This document shows positions 26,944 through 35,365 of a DNA stretch of 64,000 bases, piece after piece (the stretch's first letter is position 1; each line of letters opens with the position of its first letter). The stretch comes from Bifidobacterium goeldii (GTDB lineage Bacteria; Actinomycetota; Actinomycetes; Actinomycetales; Bifidobacteriaceae). Both the position numbers and the translations under genes were made by a program. The notes under the pieces were generated by a model. That model had not been told where the DNA came from. It saw only the letters and a list, made by a program, of their open reading frames with translations, and ran no database searches. The stretch covers positions 124,001-188,000 of the forward strand of contig NZ_QXGL01000004.1 of the NCBI RefSeq assembly GCF_003951095.1. The letters are read 5' to 3'.

Positions 26944-27825
26944 TCACTTCACTGCACCTCCAGTAATACCGGAGATGATCCGCTTCTGCGCCACTGCAAA
27001 AACAGCCAGCAAAGGTATACTCATCACAATAATATAGGCAAAAATCAAATGCCAATTGTTCAAATGCAAGCCGGCACTAGCAACGTTGTACAAGTTCAGC
27101 GGCAAGGTATCGACGTTGCCGGACAGAATGAACAACGCGTAGAACACATCGTTCCAGATGTAGAGCACCAGCAAGATCGTTGCAGCTGCCATTGTTGGGC
27201 CAAGTAGTGGGAAAACAATAGTGAAGAAGATCCTCAATGGCTTAGCTCCATCCAATCGTGCCGATTCCTCGAGTGAAATAGGAATCGTACGGATGAATCC
27301 AGTAACAAAGAAGATAACGGTAGATAGGTAAATGCCCACGTACACGCAGATCATGCCAATCACCGTACCGGACATACCGATCATCTTCAGCAGCATCATC
27401 ACAGTCACTACAGCAGGAGGCAGAATCAGACCGGAAATGCACAGCGAATAGACCACTGCCATTGGTTTGGTAGCACGGCGTGCCAAGATCCACGAAGCCA
27501 TGGAGCCAAAAATCAATGACAACAATACTGACGGCACAGTGACGATTAAGCTACCAAAAAACGCCGGTATCATCTCGCCTTGGGTGATTACCGTTTTCAC
27601 GTTATCCCAAAAATGCCATTCAGTTGGAAGGCTCAATGACAATTGCAGAGCTTCAGACTGGTTTTTCGCCGCAGTGATGAACAACAAGTAGAACGGAAGT
27701 CCCAGACTGACGACCACCAAGACCACCAGTACAATCACATGCACAACTTTGCGCCAGCCCGCAGTCTTTGCACGAAATCGTGTGGCATCCTGCTTCGCAG
27801 TCGCGCCATATGTAGCCATCGTCAT
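26944..27825 (-). CDS. Carbohydrate ABC transporter permease (MalG type)
   Basis: The 293-residue protein has six predicted transmembrane helices. The EAA loop EESARLDGAKPLRIFFTIVF contacts the ATPase, and the LPLNLYNVAS and IISGITGGAVK C-terminus are typical of MalG/MsmG permeases (CUT1 family). It overlaps the partner permease by 4 nt (ATGA). No ATPase gene is in the operon, as is usual for CUT1 systems using a shared MsmK-like ATPase. Confidence 0.92.
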   Translation of the reverse strand: MTMATYGATAKQDATRFRAKTAGWRKVVHVIVLVVLVVVSLGLPFYLLFITAAKNQSEALQLSLSLPTEWHFWDNVKTVITQGEMIPAFFGSLIVTVPSVLLSLIFGSMASWILARRATKPMAVVYSLCISGLILPPAVVTVMMLLKMIGMSGTVIGMICVYVGIYLSTVIFFVTGFIRTIPISLEESARLDGAKPLRIFFTIVFPLLGPTMAAATILLVLYIWNDVFYALFILSGNVDTLPLNLYNVASAGLHLNNWHLIFAYIIVMSIPLLAVFAVAQKRIISGITGGAVK

Positions 27826-28730
27826 AGTATTTTCGCCTCTCTTCTACGCAGGTACCAGATAACAGGCACAGCCATGAGCATGACGACAATGAACAGCACG
27901 AGGCTCATCGTCGTAGACTGCGAATACAGTCCCTGTCCGAAGGTTCGCCAGACAAACAAATTGAAGATTTCCGTAGATCCACCGGGGCCACCAGCCGTGG
28001 TCGCTTGAACCGTATCGAAGCCGTTCATAGATCCCAACAGTGAAGTTGCTACGTTGAACGTCATAGCCGGAGCCAACAGCGGGAACTTGATCTTCCAAAA
28101 TACTTGCCAGCTGTTTGCACCATCAATAGCGGCTGCTTCCAACACATCTTGATCAATGGTTTTCAAGCCCGCTAAGTAGATGATCATCGCTAGGCCAGCC
28201 CACTTCCAACCTTGAATAGCGGACACGATAACGATTGACCACGTAGTGCTACCCAACCAGGCAATATCGATGGTGTATCCAGCGATCGCGCTGAGTACCT
28301 GATCCAATGCGCCGCCCGATTGAAGAATTGCCTGCCACACGTAACCAACTGCGAGCGCCGACATGAGCACAGGAACGAAGAAAAGCACTCTTGCGATTCT
28401 GTTAGGGAGGGTATCTTCTTCAAGAAACACTGCGAGGATGAGTCCGAACGAGTTCTGGAAGAATGCCACACATATTGCGAATATCAGCGTTGTGCGCAGA
28501 TCTCTGACAAGGGTACCGTTCCGAAAAAGATCAACGAAATTGTCAAAGCCATTAAACGATATCGTCTGGCTGAACGCTGACCAATTCGTAAAGGCATAAA
28601 CGAAATTAAGAATCGTGGGAAGAAAGAAGAAGATAGCAAGAATCGCGCAGGCCGGCAGCAGAAACCATGAGGGATAGGTCTGACGCATCAGACCGATGCG
28701 ATTCCTGGCACCATCATCACGTTTAGCCAT
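27822..28730 (-). CDS. Carbohydrate ABC transporter permease (MalF type)
   Basis: The 302-residue CUT1 permease has six hydrophobic segments starting WFLLPACAILAIFFFLPTIL. The EAA loop is EAAAIDGANSWQVFWKIKFP, and the post-loop motif is TTAGGPGGSTEIFNLF. It pairs with the overlapping MalG-type gene. The upstream hairpin at 28762-28795 separates it from the solute-binding gene. Confidence 0.92.
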   Translation of the reverse strand: MAKRDDGARNRIGLMRQTYPSWFLLPACAILAIFFFLPTILNFVYAFTNWSAFSQTISFNGFDNFVDLFRNGTLVRDLRTTLIFAICVAFFQNSFGLILAVFLEEDTLPNRIARVLFFVPVLMSALAVGYVWQAILQSGGALDQVLSAIAGYTIDIAWLGSTTWSIVIVSAIQGWKWAGLAMIIYLAGLKTIDQDVLEAAAIDGANSWQVFWKIKFPLLAPAMTFNVATSLLGSMNGFDTVQATTAGGPGGSTEIFNLFVWRTFGQGLYSQSTTMSLVLFIVVMLMAVPVIWYLRRREAKIL

Positions 28731-28761
28731 GAATCTTTCCTTTCTCTATTGCATATCGAAC

Positions 28762-28795
28762 CGGGTGCGACCGGGATGTCTATCGGCCGCACCCG
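28762..28795 (-). other. Stem-loop between solute-binding protein and permease genes
   Basis: CGGGTGCG (28762-28769) pairs with CGCACCCG (28788-28795), with an inner CCG/CGG pairing. It directly follows the SBP stop. In CUT1 operons such structures protect the SBP message or attenuate the permeases, giving an excess of binding protein. Confidence 0.6.
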
Positions 28796-28805
28796 TCTTG
28801 CGTTG

Positions 28806-30158
28806 TTAGAAGCCCTTAGCGCCTTGCGCCTTAGCTACTTGACTGAACTGGTCCTGCGTAACGGATGCCACCTCTTCAGGTGTCATCGTGCCGTTGACCA
28901 TGTTGGCAAGATTGATATACAGGTCAGGGTTAGCAATAGCGAGCATCTGCATTGAGCCGACGCTGTTGGAGATGGCGTCAGTAGCGTCCAGAATTGCTTG
29001 CGGTACGGTGGATGGGCTGTCTACTGCCTTCATGATGGAAGGCAGGTTTTGATCAGTGATGAAGTCTTCATATCCATCAGTAACCAAGTAGTTCATGAAC
29101 TGACGTGCCGCAGATTCACGCTTGGCATCTCCGGTCTTGAATGCGATCATGCCACCACTGGTATCTGGCACTAGCGTGGAGATTGTTCCGTCCTTGGAGA
29201 TGGGGAAATAGCCGATAGTGTCGTTCAACGTATCGATATTGTTGTCTGCCATCGCCTGGATAGCAGTGAACTGGCTACGATTGCCAAAGATAATGCCGGT
29301 CTTACCGTCCAGTAGAGCCTGCTCCTGATCAGTATCTTTAGCCGATCCAGCATTTGCGTTATACAACCCCTGCTTAAACAGATCGTTGTAATTATTAATA
29401 GCTTCCATGATGGTGGAGTCAGTGAATTTCTCTTTGTTCTCATTCACTCGATCCCACAGGCCATCTTTTGCAGCCTCAGCGAGCTGAACTTGTACAGCCC
29501 ACTGTGTGCCCCACTGCGAGCCACCCATTTCATAAAGCGGAGAGACTAATCCATCAATGCCAGCTGCCTTAATCTTCTCAGCATCAGCAACCAGTTCGTC
29601 CCAATTCTGCGGCATAGAGTCAATACCTGCCGCTTCAAAGACATGCTTGTTGTAGTACGCTCCGATCACTGATGGAGAGGAGAACAGCAATGCATAGCGT
29701 TTGCCGTTATATTTGCCTGCGATATCACCTAACCCATCTTTGTAAGCGCTCTCGAACGGCGCATTATCGAGTGCCTGCAGTTTACCCTGCGATACGAAGC
29801 CAGCGAGCATAGACGTTGTAGGCTGCCAAAGTGCCAGATCAGGCATATCTCCAGTGGTTACCTTTGTCTGCACATTGTTCTCATAGCTGTCCGGAATGGT
29901 TTCGGTGTTAACCGTTGCACCCGTGAGCTTTTCGAATCCTTCGATCGCCTTGTTTAAATAGTTCTTTTCACTAGCACCTGTCCACAACGTCAGTGTCACA
30001 CCGTCTAGTGAAGTACTTACTTCAGGCCAATACCCAGCAGCAGACGTATCGGTATTGTCGGTTGAAGCCGCAGGATTGGAGCAACCTGCAAGCAACATTG
30101 ATGAGGCTCCGATCACAGCTACAGCGCGAATAAGACTATTCACGGTTTTCTTTTGCAT
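28806..30158 (-). CDS. Sugar ABC transporter solute-binding lipoprotein
   Basis: This extracellular CUT1 binding protein has 450 residues. The lipoprotein signal is MQKKTVNSLIRAVAVIGASS followed by the lipobox LLAGC, with Cys about residue 26. The mature part starts with a polar linker, then TLTLWTGASEKNYLNKAIEG, and has GKRYALLFSSPSVIGAYYNK. The ATG at 30158 has AAAGGAAAACCC before it. The 33-codon open extension upstream lacks signal features. The substrate is probably the alpha-galactoside cleaved by the GH36 enzyme encoded just upstream. Confidence 0.93.
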   Translation of the reverse strand: MQKKTVNSLIRAVAVIGASSMLLAGCSNPAASTDNTDTSAAGYWPEVSTSLDGVTLTLWTGASEKNYLNKAIEGFEKLTGATVNTETIPDSYENNVQTKVTTGDMPDLALWQPTTSMLAGFVSQGKLQALDNAPFESAYKDGLGDIAGKYNGKRYALLFSSPSVIGAYYNKHVFEAAGIDSMPQNWDELVADAEKIKAAGIDGLVSPLYEMGGSQWGTQWAVQVQLAEAAKDGLWDRVNENKEKFTDSTIMEAINNYNDLFKQGLYNANAGSAKDTDQEQALLDGKTGIIFGNRSQFTAIQAMADNNIDTLNDTIGYFPISKDGTISTLVPDTSGGMIAFKTGDAKRESAARQFMNYLVTDGYEDFITDQNLPSIMKAVDSPSTVPQAILDATDAISNSVGSMQMLAIANPDLYINLANMVNGTMTPEEVASVTQDQFSQVAKAQGAKGF

Positions 30159-30177
30159 GGGTTTTCCTTTCTTCATT

Positions 30178-30203
30178 GCTTCGATGCCACATCGCATCGA
30201 AGC
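30178..30203 (-). other. Stem-loop between GH36 and SBP genes
   Basis: GCTTCGATG (30178-30186) and CATCGAAGC (30195-30203) form a perfect 9-bp stem, ending 19 bp before the SBP start. It lies in the only sizeable gap between these two genes. It is probably a processing or stabilising element. Confidence 0.5.
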
Positions 30204-30253
30204 GATTCCTTTTTTCCATTGATGGGATGAATAATCATTGGTGACATTGCGTT

Positions 30254-32407
30254 TCACTGCTGCGTGTAGCGCAATGCAAAAACTCGAGCAGACAACATGT
30301 GCTGCGGAATATGCAGATCAAGCGTGTATTCGTCTGCATTCCAATTCCAGGACCAGGTGCAATCTGTCGATTGCTCCGCAGGGAACAAGAGTTCAACGGC
30401 TACGTGTTTTCCTGCAAGCTGTGGCATTGGCAATCGAATCTGATCTGTATCGCTATTTCGTGCCCATACGGTAACGAAACACACGTCGTTGTCTTGCATT
30501 CCTAACGCAATATGCTGATCGGTCCATCGCGGCAGCCCTAGTGGCCAAAATGGCACGCTCTGTGTCAAATGCGGGAGGATGTGCTCACGATAGGCACCAA
30601 TCGATTCACGGACTAAAGCATTTTGCCAGTCTGAGAAACGATTCACGTAACCCGACAGGTAGTATCGTCCCAACATGGTGTTGGCAAGCGCAAATGCAAA
30701 CTGTTCAACGTCCATATCATGCTCTGGATATGCCCAGTTGCCGCATTGTTCAGGAAGCATCATCATGGGAGCAGCAGCAGCGATGACTGGATACAGCTGA
30801 TAATCCTGCTGATCGGATGTAGACAGCAAATCAAAGCGTGATGATTGCACGAAATCACTGCGCATAGCTCCAGATGAGCAGCTTTCTAGCAGCAGATCCG
30901 GGTGCCGCGCTCGCAGATCATCGATCCAATCCGCATATGCTCGATTGTGCTCAAGCAAACCATCGCCAGCACTGTGCGCGTTTGCTGTGGTACCTGGACC
31001 TGGACGAACGTTGAAGTCGAACTTGAAATATCCGATACCGAACTGTTCAATGAGCCTATCCACAGTGCTATCAACGTGGGCTCGCGCTGCCGGATGGCGA
31101 AGATCAAGCATATAGCGCTGTTGCTCAACTTCACGCATGCCATCATGCAGGAAAAATGCTTCATCCGGTAACTTATCTGCCACCGGACTGTACATTCCGA
31201 TAGATTCAGGCTCAAGCCATAAGCCAGGAACCATACCAGCATCCCGAATTGCATCGGTCACTTCAGACAGACCATTGGGGAAACGAGTCGTTGAAGGCTG
31301 CCATTCACCTACAGACGGCCACCAGAAACCAGTGTCGTCATACCAGCCGCAATCAATGCAGAATACGTCAGCACCAGTAGTGGAGGCAGCCTTGATAAGC
31401 GGCAATAATTTATCCGTTGTCGGGTCGCCATTCAACGTATTCATATAATCGTTGAATACTACTTTTGGCTTATCAAGATCACCGTGCCAAAGGTGAGTCA
31501 CTCTGCGATACCGAGTCAATTCACCAATCACATCGCGTACTGTGTGACCGCAAGTGAACGATACTGGCACGCTCGTGAAGCTTTCACCGTGTTGTACCGT
31601 TTTTCCCCATCCATGATCAATCCATGTGGGGCCTGAAGCGGCGATGTACCCGTCGGCAAGATTCTCGCCAACCTCCCATCGCCACGCACCATTGTGCTCA
31701 ATCTGAAAAGCCCAAGCAATATGTGCCTCATCCGAGTACACAATGCCTACAGGCATGGAGGTTCCTGTAGAGAATGTTCCGTCAGAGGTGACCATATAGG
31801 CACCTTCCGGATCGCGGTTTGCCATTGCCGAGTTCAGGTACGGGCATGCTTCACGGATTGGAATCACACTCCAACGCCCTTCACCGAGCCATTCTGCTGA
31901 ACCTTTCATGATGTTCCATGAGTCGAATGCCGGTGAAGCATGCTCTTGATCCGTTTCAGCCTTGGCGTCAGCCTGACGATGTCCAAAAGAAGTTGCGAAC
32001 GGTACTACGCTTTCGAGGACTAGGGGTTGCTGTCCAAGATTGGTCACGGTAACTTCGCAGCGGCAAACTGTCGTGTGCTGAGGCAACGTAAGTGAGAGTT
32101 TAGCTTCGACACCATCAGGATCATTCGCCAACGTAATGCAGAGTTGTTCCGTTCCATCATCACTTGTGGTGCGCGATGACGATACGAATCGCAGTCCTTC
32201 ACCTAGTGATGTTTGGATTAATCGGCTGCTGCTGAGCAAATGTCCGCTGCCACGCCCCGCAGCAAGAATCTCAACCATATTGACTTCATACGGGATGCAA
32301 ACTGTTTCATCATCAACAGTGATCGACGATAAACGCAATGGCGTTTGACCACTGTATTCAAACGACAGCTGGCAACGCGTATTTCCCCATTGAATAGTTT
32401 GAGGCAT
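30254..32407 (-). CDS. Alpha-galactosidase, glycoside hydrolase family 36
   Basis: The 717-residue enzyme lacks a signal peptide, so it is cytosolic. A beta-sandwich N-terminal domain (about 1-300) precedes the (beta/alpha)8 barrel. GH36 landmarks are FCIDCGWYDDTGFWW, FPNGLSEV, GLWLEPESIG, YFKFDFN (nucleophile Asp in the KFD motif), ESCSSGAMRSDF and STSDQQD (acid/base Asp). A C-terminal beta-domain closes the protein. AAGGAGCAACT precedes the ATG. It is first in a five-gene operon with a CUT1 transporter, pointing to uptake of melibiose/raffinose-type alpha-galactosides; other alpha-D-galactosyl or GalNAc substrates cannot be excluded. Confidence 0.92.
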   Translation of the reverse strand: MPQTIQWGNTRCQLSFEYSGQTPLRLSSITVDDETVCIPYEVNMVEILAAGRGSGHLLSSSRLIQTSLGEGLRFVSSSRTTSDDGTEQLCITLANDPDGVEAKLSLTLPQHTTVCRCEVTVTNLGQQPLVLESVVPFATSFGHRQADAKAETDQEHASPAFDSWNIMKGSAEWLGEGRWSVIPIREACPYLNSAMANRDPEGAYMVTSDGTFSTGTSMPVGIVYSDEAHIAWAFQIEHNGAWRWEVGENLADGYIAASGPTWIDHGWGKTVQHGESFTSVPVSFTCGHTVRDVIGELTRYRRVTHLWHGDLDKPKVVFNDYMNTLNGDPTTDKLLPLIKAASTTGADVFCIDCGWYDDTGFWWPSVGEWQPSTTRFPNGLSEVTDAIRDAGMVPGLWLEPESIGMYSPVADKLPDEAFFLHDGMREVEQQRYMLDLRHPAARAHVDSTVDRLIEQFGIGYFKFDFNVRPGPGTTANAHSAGDGLLEHNRAYADWIDDLRARHPDLLLESCSSGAMRSDFVQSSRFDLLSTSDQQDYQLYPVIAAAAPMMMLPEQCGNWAYPEHDMDVEQFAFALANTMLGRYYLSGYVNRFSDWQNALVRESIGAYREHILPHLTQSVPFWPLGLPRWTDQHIALGMQDNDVCFVTVWARNSDTDQIRLPMPQLAGKHVAVELLFPAEQSTDCTWSWNWNADEYTLDLHIPQHMLSARVFALRYTQQ

Positions 32408-32477
32408 AGTTGCTCCTTGAAAGCAGAGGGAGACGGTTGAGTCAGAAGATATACAGCACCATCGCAGATCAACTGAC

Positions 32478-32491
32478 AGAAACCGGTTACG
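32478..32491. promoter_or_regulatory. Second LacI-type operator in the GH36 leader
   Basis: AGAAACCGGTTACG repeats 13 of 14 bases of the operator at 32565. It lies between the predicted transcription start and the GH36 ATG, 71-84 bp upstream of the start codon, a roadblock or looping position. Confidence 0.6.
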
Positions 32492-32555
32492 TATTTAACG
32501 AAAAGAAATCTGACTTGGTTTATTTTTCAAAGGCTTCATTGCTTTTCATGGTTTA

Positions 32556-32584
32556 AATATATAACGAAACCGGTTACGTGTCAA
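32556..32584 (-). promoter_or_regulatory. GH36 operon promoter with operator inside the spacer
   Basis: On the minus strand, TTGACA (32584-32579), a 17-bp spacer and TATATT (32561-32556) form a near-consensus promoter. The spacer contains the whole palindrome CGTAACCGGTTTCG (32578-32565). Predicted transcription start is about 32549, giving a leader of about 140 nt. Confidence 0.75.
32565..32578. promoter_or_regulatory. LacI-type operator of the GH36 operon
   Basis: CGAAACCGGTTACG is a 14-bp palindrome with one mismatched pair and a central CG, the usual LacI-family layout. It is placed exactly between the -35 and -10 boxes. The LacI regulator at 25754-26794 is the obvious candidate. Confidence 0.65.
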
Positions 32585-32687
32585 TTTGAAAACAGCTTTT
32601 CTAAATCAGAAATTTAAAAGCTCGTAGAGTGTGGTGCGTCAATCCATGAATCAGAAAGCATAAACGTTCTATCAAGCAGCACAACGC

Positions 32688-32729
32688 AAATAGCGCTGCA
32701 CGCAATTACTGGTGCGTGCAGCGCTATTT
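32688..32729 (-). terminator. Stem-loop after the cupin/AraC regulator
   Basis: AAATAGCGCTGCACGC and GCGTGCAGCGCTATTT form a perfect 16-bp stem, starting 22 bp past the regulator stop on the minus strand. The region 32585-32687 between it and the GH36 promoter is AT-rich and gene-free. Confidence 0.7.
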
Positions 32730-32750
32730 GTTGAGATCATCATGCCAAAA

Positions 32751-33701
32751 CTAGCTGGCAGCGCGAATGTGCAGCCGGCGGTATTGGGAGGGGGTCATGC
32801 CGGTTTCGTCGAAGAAGCGGCGGTTGAAGTTGGAGGCGTTCGAGTAGCCGCTTGCCTGTTGTACTGCTGAAATAGGCATATTGGTGCAAGTAAGGAGTCG
32901 GCATGCGCGCCCGACGCGTAGACGCCGTACAAAATCTGAAAAACCAATGCCTGCAGCGCGTTTAAAAAAGCGCGAGAATGTGGAAGCACTCATGGAGGCA
33001 GCACTCGCAGCATCTTGCAAACTGATATCGCTATCCAAATGTGCCGCAATATATTCAATCGCCGCGTTCACACCACTCTCAGCCCCCACTACAGCGGAGG
33101 GATCATATTCAGGCGTGACCACCGTGCTCCATTGATCATTCGGCGCCTGCTCAAACACTGAGAAAATCTCTATCAGATCAGCCGCACGGCGTGACGGAGC
33201 ATGGTTCCCCATGGCTTCAAGCAACGCTCCCGCCTGTCGCGCAGCCTCGCCAGAGAGCACCAACGCATGCCCGGCACGTCTCATTACCTGTTCAAAACCA
33301 GCAGTTTCCGGAAACACTGCCATCAGCGAGCGAATAGTTTGCGGGCGCACATGGCACAATACGTCACGGTGAGGGAGCCGCTCGCCTGGCATGCTATCTG
33401 AAATCCAATTGTGCGGCAGATTAGAGCCGATCATTGCCACATGGCCAGGTTCGAATGGCACCAGACCATCGCCTGCCATTAACTGGCCAGTTCCCTCGCG
33501 AATAAGATGAATTTCCATCTGCGGATGGTAATGCCATTTGGCCAGCGGATGCGGATAGCCGTGGCGGGACCAGCGAATGCTTGATTGTGCGTCAGGCACA
33601 ATCACTTCAAGCGTGCCTGGATCAGCGAGAACAGGCGCATCAGATCGCCGCATAGTCATCGCAGCCTCCCCTGTTGCACCATATTCATGCAGGCACATCA
33701 T
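32751..33701 (-). CDS. AraC family transcriptional regulator with N-terminal cupin
   Basis: The N-terminal half is a cupin-like sensor (HPLAKWHYHPQMEIHLIREG and GHVAMIGSNLPHNW). The C-terminal 100 residues are two HTH motifs of the AraC type (ISLQDAASAASMSASTFSRF, then FSDFVRRLRVGRACRLL, then SGYSNASNFNRRFFDETGMT). It is 316 residues, typical of sugar-responsive activators. Start ATG is at 33701 or the adjacent 33698; AAAGGG precedes both. It lies downstream of the zinc dehydrogenase gene in the same direction and may control the surrounding carbohydrate genes. Confidence 0.9.
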   Translation of the reverse strand: MMCLHEYGATGEAAMTMRRSDAPVLADPGTLEVIVPDAQSSIRWSRHGYPHPLAKWHYHPQMEIHLIREGTGQLMAGDGLVPFEPGHVAMIGSNLPHNWISDSMPGERLPHRDVLCHVRPQTIRSLMAVFPETAGFEQVMRRAGHALVLSGEAARQAGALLEAMGNHAPSRRAADLIEIFSVFEQAPNDQWSTVVTPEYDPSAVVGAESGVNAAIEYIAAHLDSDISLQDAASAASMSASTFSRFFKRAAGIGFSDFVRRLRVGRACRLLTCTNMPISAVQQASGYSNASNFNRRFFDETGMTPSQYRRLHIRAAS

Positions 33702-33901
33702 TGCACCCTTTCTCTATTCTTCTCGGCAGCAGCGACGATCTGAACGCTCACATAACGAGCACAGCACAAAGCAGCACGGTATAGTAACGCCCCACGGCGC
33801 CTGAATCGATAACACAATCGCACAGAACGCACATGGGGCGCTGTATAGGCGTGGAATATCGCGGAAATCCAGCCTATGATTATCACCTACTGCATATCGT
33901 T

Positions 33902-34942
33902 TTAGCGATGATCAACAGTGATCTGCAGTTTAATATCGCCGGGGCGCCCCTCATCCATACGGTCAAACGCAGCCTTGGCATCATCCATCGCATACGTGTC
34001 GGTAATGAACGGCTTGAGGTCAAGTCGCCCTCCAGCCACAAGATCGATAGCTTTCTGGTACACGTTGGCATAGCGGAAAATGTTTTCAATGCGCACTTCA
34101 GTCGCCTGCAGTTCAGTGATATCAATCGGCACAGGATCGACTGGAATACCAACGATTACCGCACAGCCGCCCGGAGCAATGAGCTTCCAGAACGTCTCAT
34201 ACGCCTTCGGCGCGCCAGAGCATTCGAATGCTACGTCAGCACCCCACCCGCCGGTTTCTTCACGAACGCGTTCAACAAGATCCTCGCGCGTCAGATCCAC
34301 GGGAACAATGCCCGGAATACGACCGATAATGTCCAATTTGATCGCAGAAACGTCAGAGACGATCACCTTGGCAGCACCTCCAGCGAGCGCAGCAGATGCG
34401 GTGAGCATGCCGACGGTACCAGATCCGGTAACTACGCAAATATCACCAGGCTTAATGCGCGCTTTCGTAGCAGCCCACATGCCTACAGCAGCCGGCTCCA
34501 ACAGCGCACCCTCGCCAAAGCTCATAGAATCTGGCAGATGGTAGGTGAATGCCGCAGGGTGAATAACTTCCTCGCACAGGCAGCCGTCGATCGGCGGCGT
34601 GGCAAAAAATCGTACCGACGGGTCCACGTTATACATACCCAGACGGCTTGCGCGCGAGGTCATATCAGGAATACCAGGCTCAAGCGCTACACGATCACCC
34701 GGCTTGAAATCAGTGACTCCTTCGCCAACTTCGAGCACGGTTCCGGCGACTTCATGACCGAGAATCATCGGCTGTTCGACGACATATTTGCCGACTCGAC
34801 CATGCGTGTAGTAGTGCAAGTCGGATCCGCATACGCCAACAGTATGCGGCGCGATACGCAGCTCTCCAGGACCGGGCGCTGGCACATCCGGTACTTCGCG
34901 CACATTAATCACGCCTTTACGTTCGAGCACTACTGCTTTCAT
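33902..34942 (-). CDS. Medium-chain dehydrogenase, polyol-dehydrogenase-like, lacking structural zinc site
   Basis: The 346-residue MDR enzyme resembles sorbitol/xylitol dehydrogenases. Catalytic-zinc ligands are in GVCGSDLHYY (Cys) and LGHEVAGTV (His-Glu). The Rossmann motif is GSGTVGMLTA. Where relatives carry four cysteines for structural zinc, this protein reads EPGIPDMTSRASRLGMYNVD, with no Cys. AAAGGAG lies 6 nt before the ATG. It is divergent from the SBP-GH42 unit, suggesting a sugar- or polyol-oxidising role, but the substrate is unknown. The downstream gap (33702-33901) holds no gene. Confidence 0.88.
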   Translation of the reverse strand: MKAVVLERKGVINVREVPDVPAPGPGELRIAPHTVGVCGSDLHYYTHGRVGKYVVEQPMILGHEVAGTVLEVGEGVTDFKPGDRVALEPGIPDMTSRASRLGMYNVDPSVRFFATPPIDGCLCEEVIHPAAFTYHLPDSMSFGEGALLEPAAVGMWAATKARIKPGDICVVTGSGTVGMLTASAALAGGAAKVIVSDVSAIKLDIIGRIPGIVPVDLTREDLVERVREETGGWGADVAFECSGAPKAYETFWKLIAPGGCAVIVGIPVDPVPIDITELQATEVRIENIFRYANVYQKAIDLVAGGRLDLKPFITDTYAMDDAKAAFDRMDEGRPGDIKLQITVDHR

Positions 34943-35205
34943 GAGGAACTCCTTTGTTCACTGTTCCAAACCGATGAATCGAGCCCACCGATCAATTTCC
35001 TTGCGCACCGTGTTGCAGTGCGGTCGTAATATCATTCTCACTGATGTATTTCGGCGTTTTCCCCGTATCAACCGTCAAGAATTGATACTTTTTTGCAGCG
35101 AGATCGCCCACGCGGCTGCCCCATATCAACGCAAAAGCCGCTTTCCATGCGTATTTCGAGGGTGCACGCAGCCTAATCACACCCGCACAGCGTCAAACTG
35201 TTGAC
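34943..35205. other. Gene-free divergent region between dehydrogenase and SBP
   Basis: No convincing gene lies here. A 62-codon minus-strand frame is open (34992-35180) but lacks a ribosome-binding site and recognisable similarity. The promoter of the SBP gene starts at the right edge. Confidence 0.4.
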
Positions 35206-35233
35206 TTGCGTTATACGAAAAATGTCGTATCAT
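35206..35233 (+). promoter_or_regulatory. Promoter of the SBP-GH42 unit
   Basis: TTGCGT (35206-35211), a 16-bp spacer and TATCAT (35228-35233) form a plausible sigma-A promoter. It overlaps the inverted repeat ATACGA-AAAATG-TCGTAT (35213-35230). The LacI-type operator begins 3 bp after the -10 box, covering the start point. Confidence 0.6.
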
Positions 35234-35235
35234 AT

Positions 35236-35255
35236 TTTCTACAACGTTGTAGAAA
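35236..35255. promoter_or_regulatory. LacI-type operator 1, SBP-GH42 unit
   Basis: TTTCTACAACGTTGTAGAAA is a perfect 20-bp palindrome with a central CG, placed at the expected transcription start. Its partner lies 78 bp downstream. Confidence 0.85.
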
Positions 35256-35323
35256 TTACGAAGTCTTCAGACGTTGCAAATAAAAGAAGTTATCATACAG
35301 CCAACCTCACTATTCGATCTTTC

Positions 35324-35341
35324 ATCTACAACGTTGTAGAT
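35324..35341. promoter_or_regulatory. LacI-type operator 2, SBP-GH42 unit
   Basis: ATCTACAACGTTGTAGAT is a perfect 18-bp palindrome sharing the 16-bp core with operator 1. It ends 24 bp before the SBP start. Centre spacing to operator 1 is about 87 bp. The LacI gene at 38954-40027 is the likely repressor. Confidence 0.85.
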
Positions 35342-35365
35342 AGAGGAATGCAAAGGAGCAGAACC

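Noticed and set aside
34992..35180. A 62-codon minus-strand frame between the zinc dehydrogenase and SBP genes
   Set aside because: Its composition is somewhat protein-like, but it starts with GTG without a Shine-Dalgarno, lies in a promoter-bearing gap, and resembles no known family. It may be a remnant; not called.
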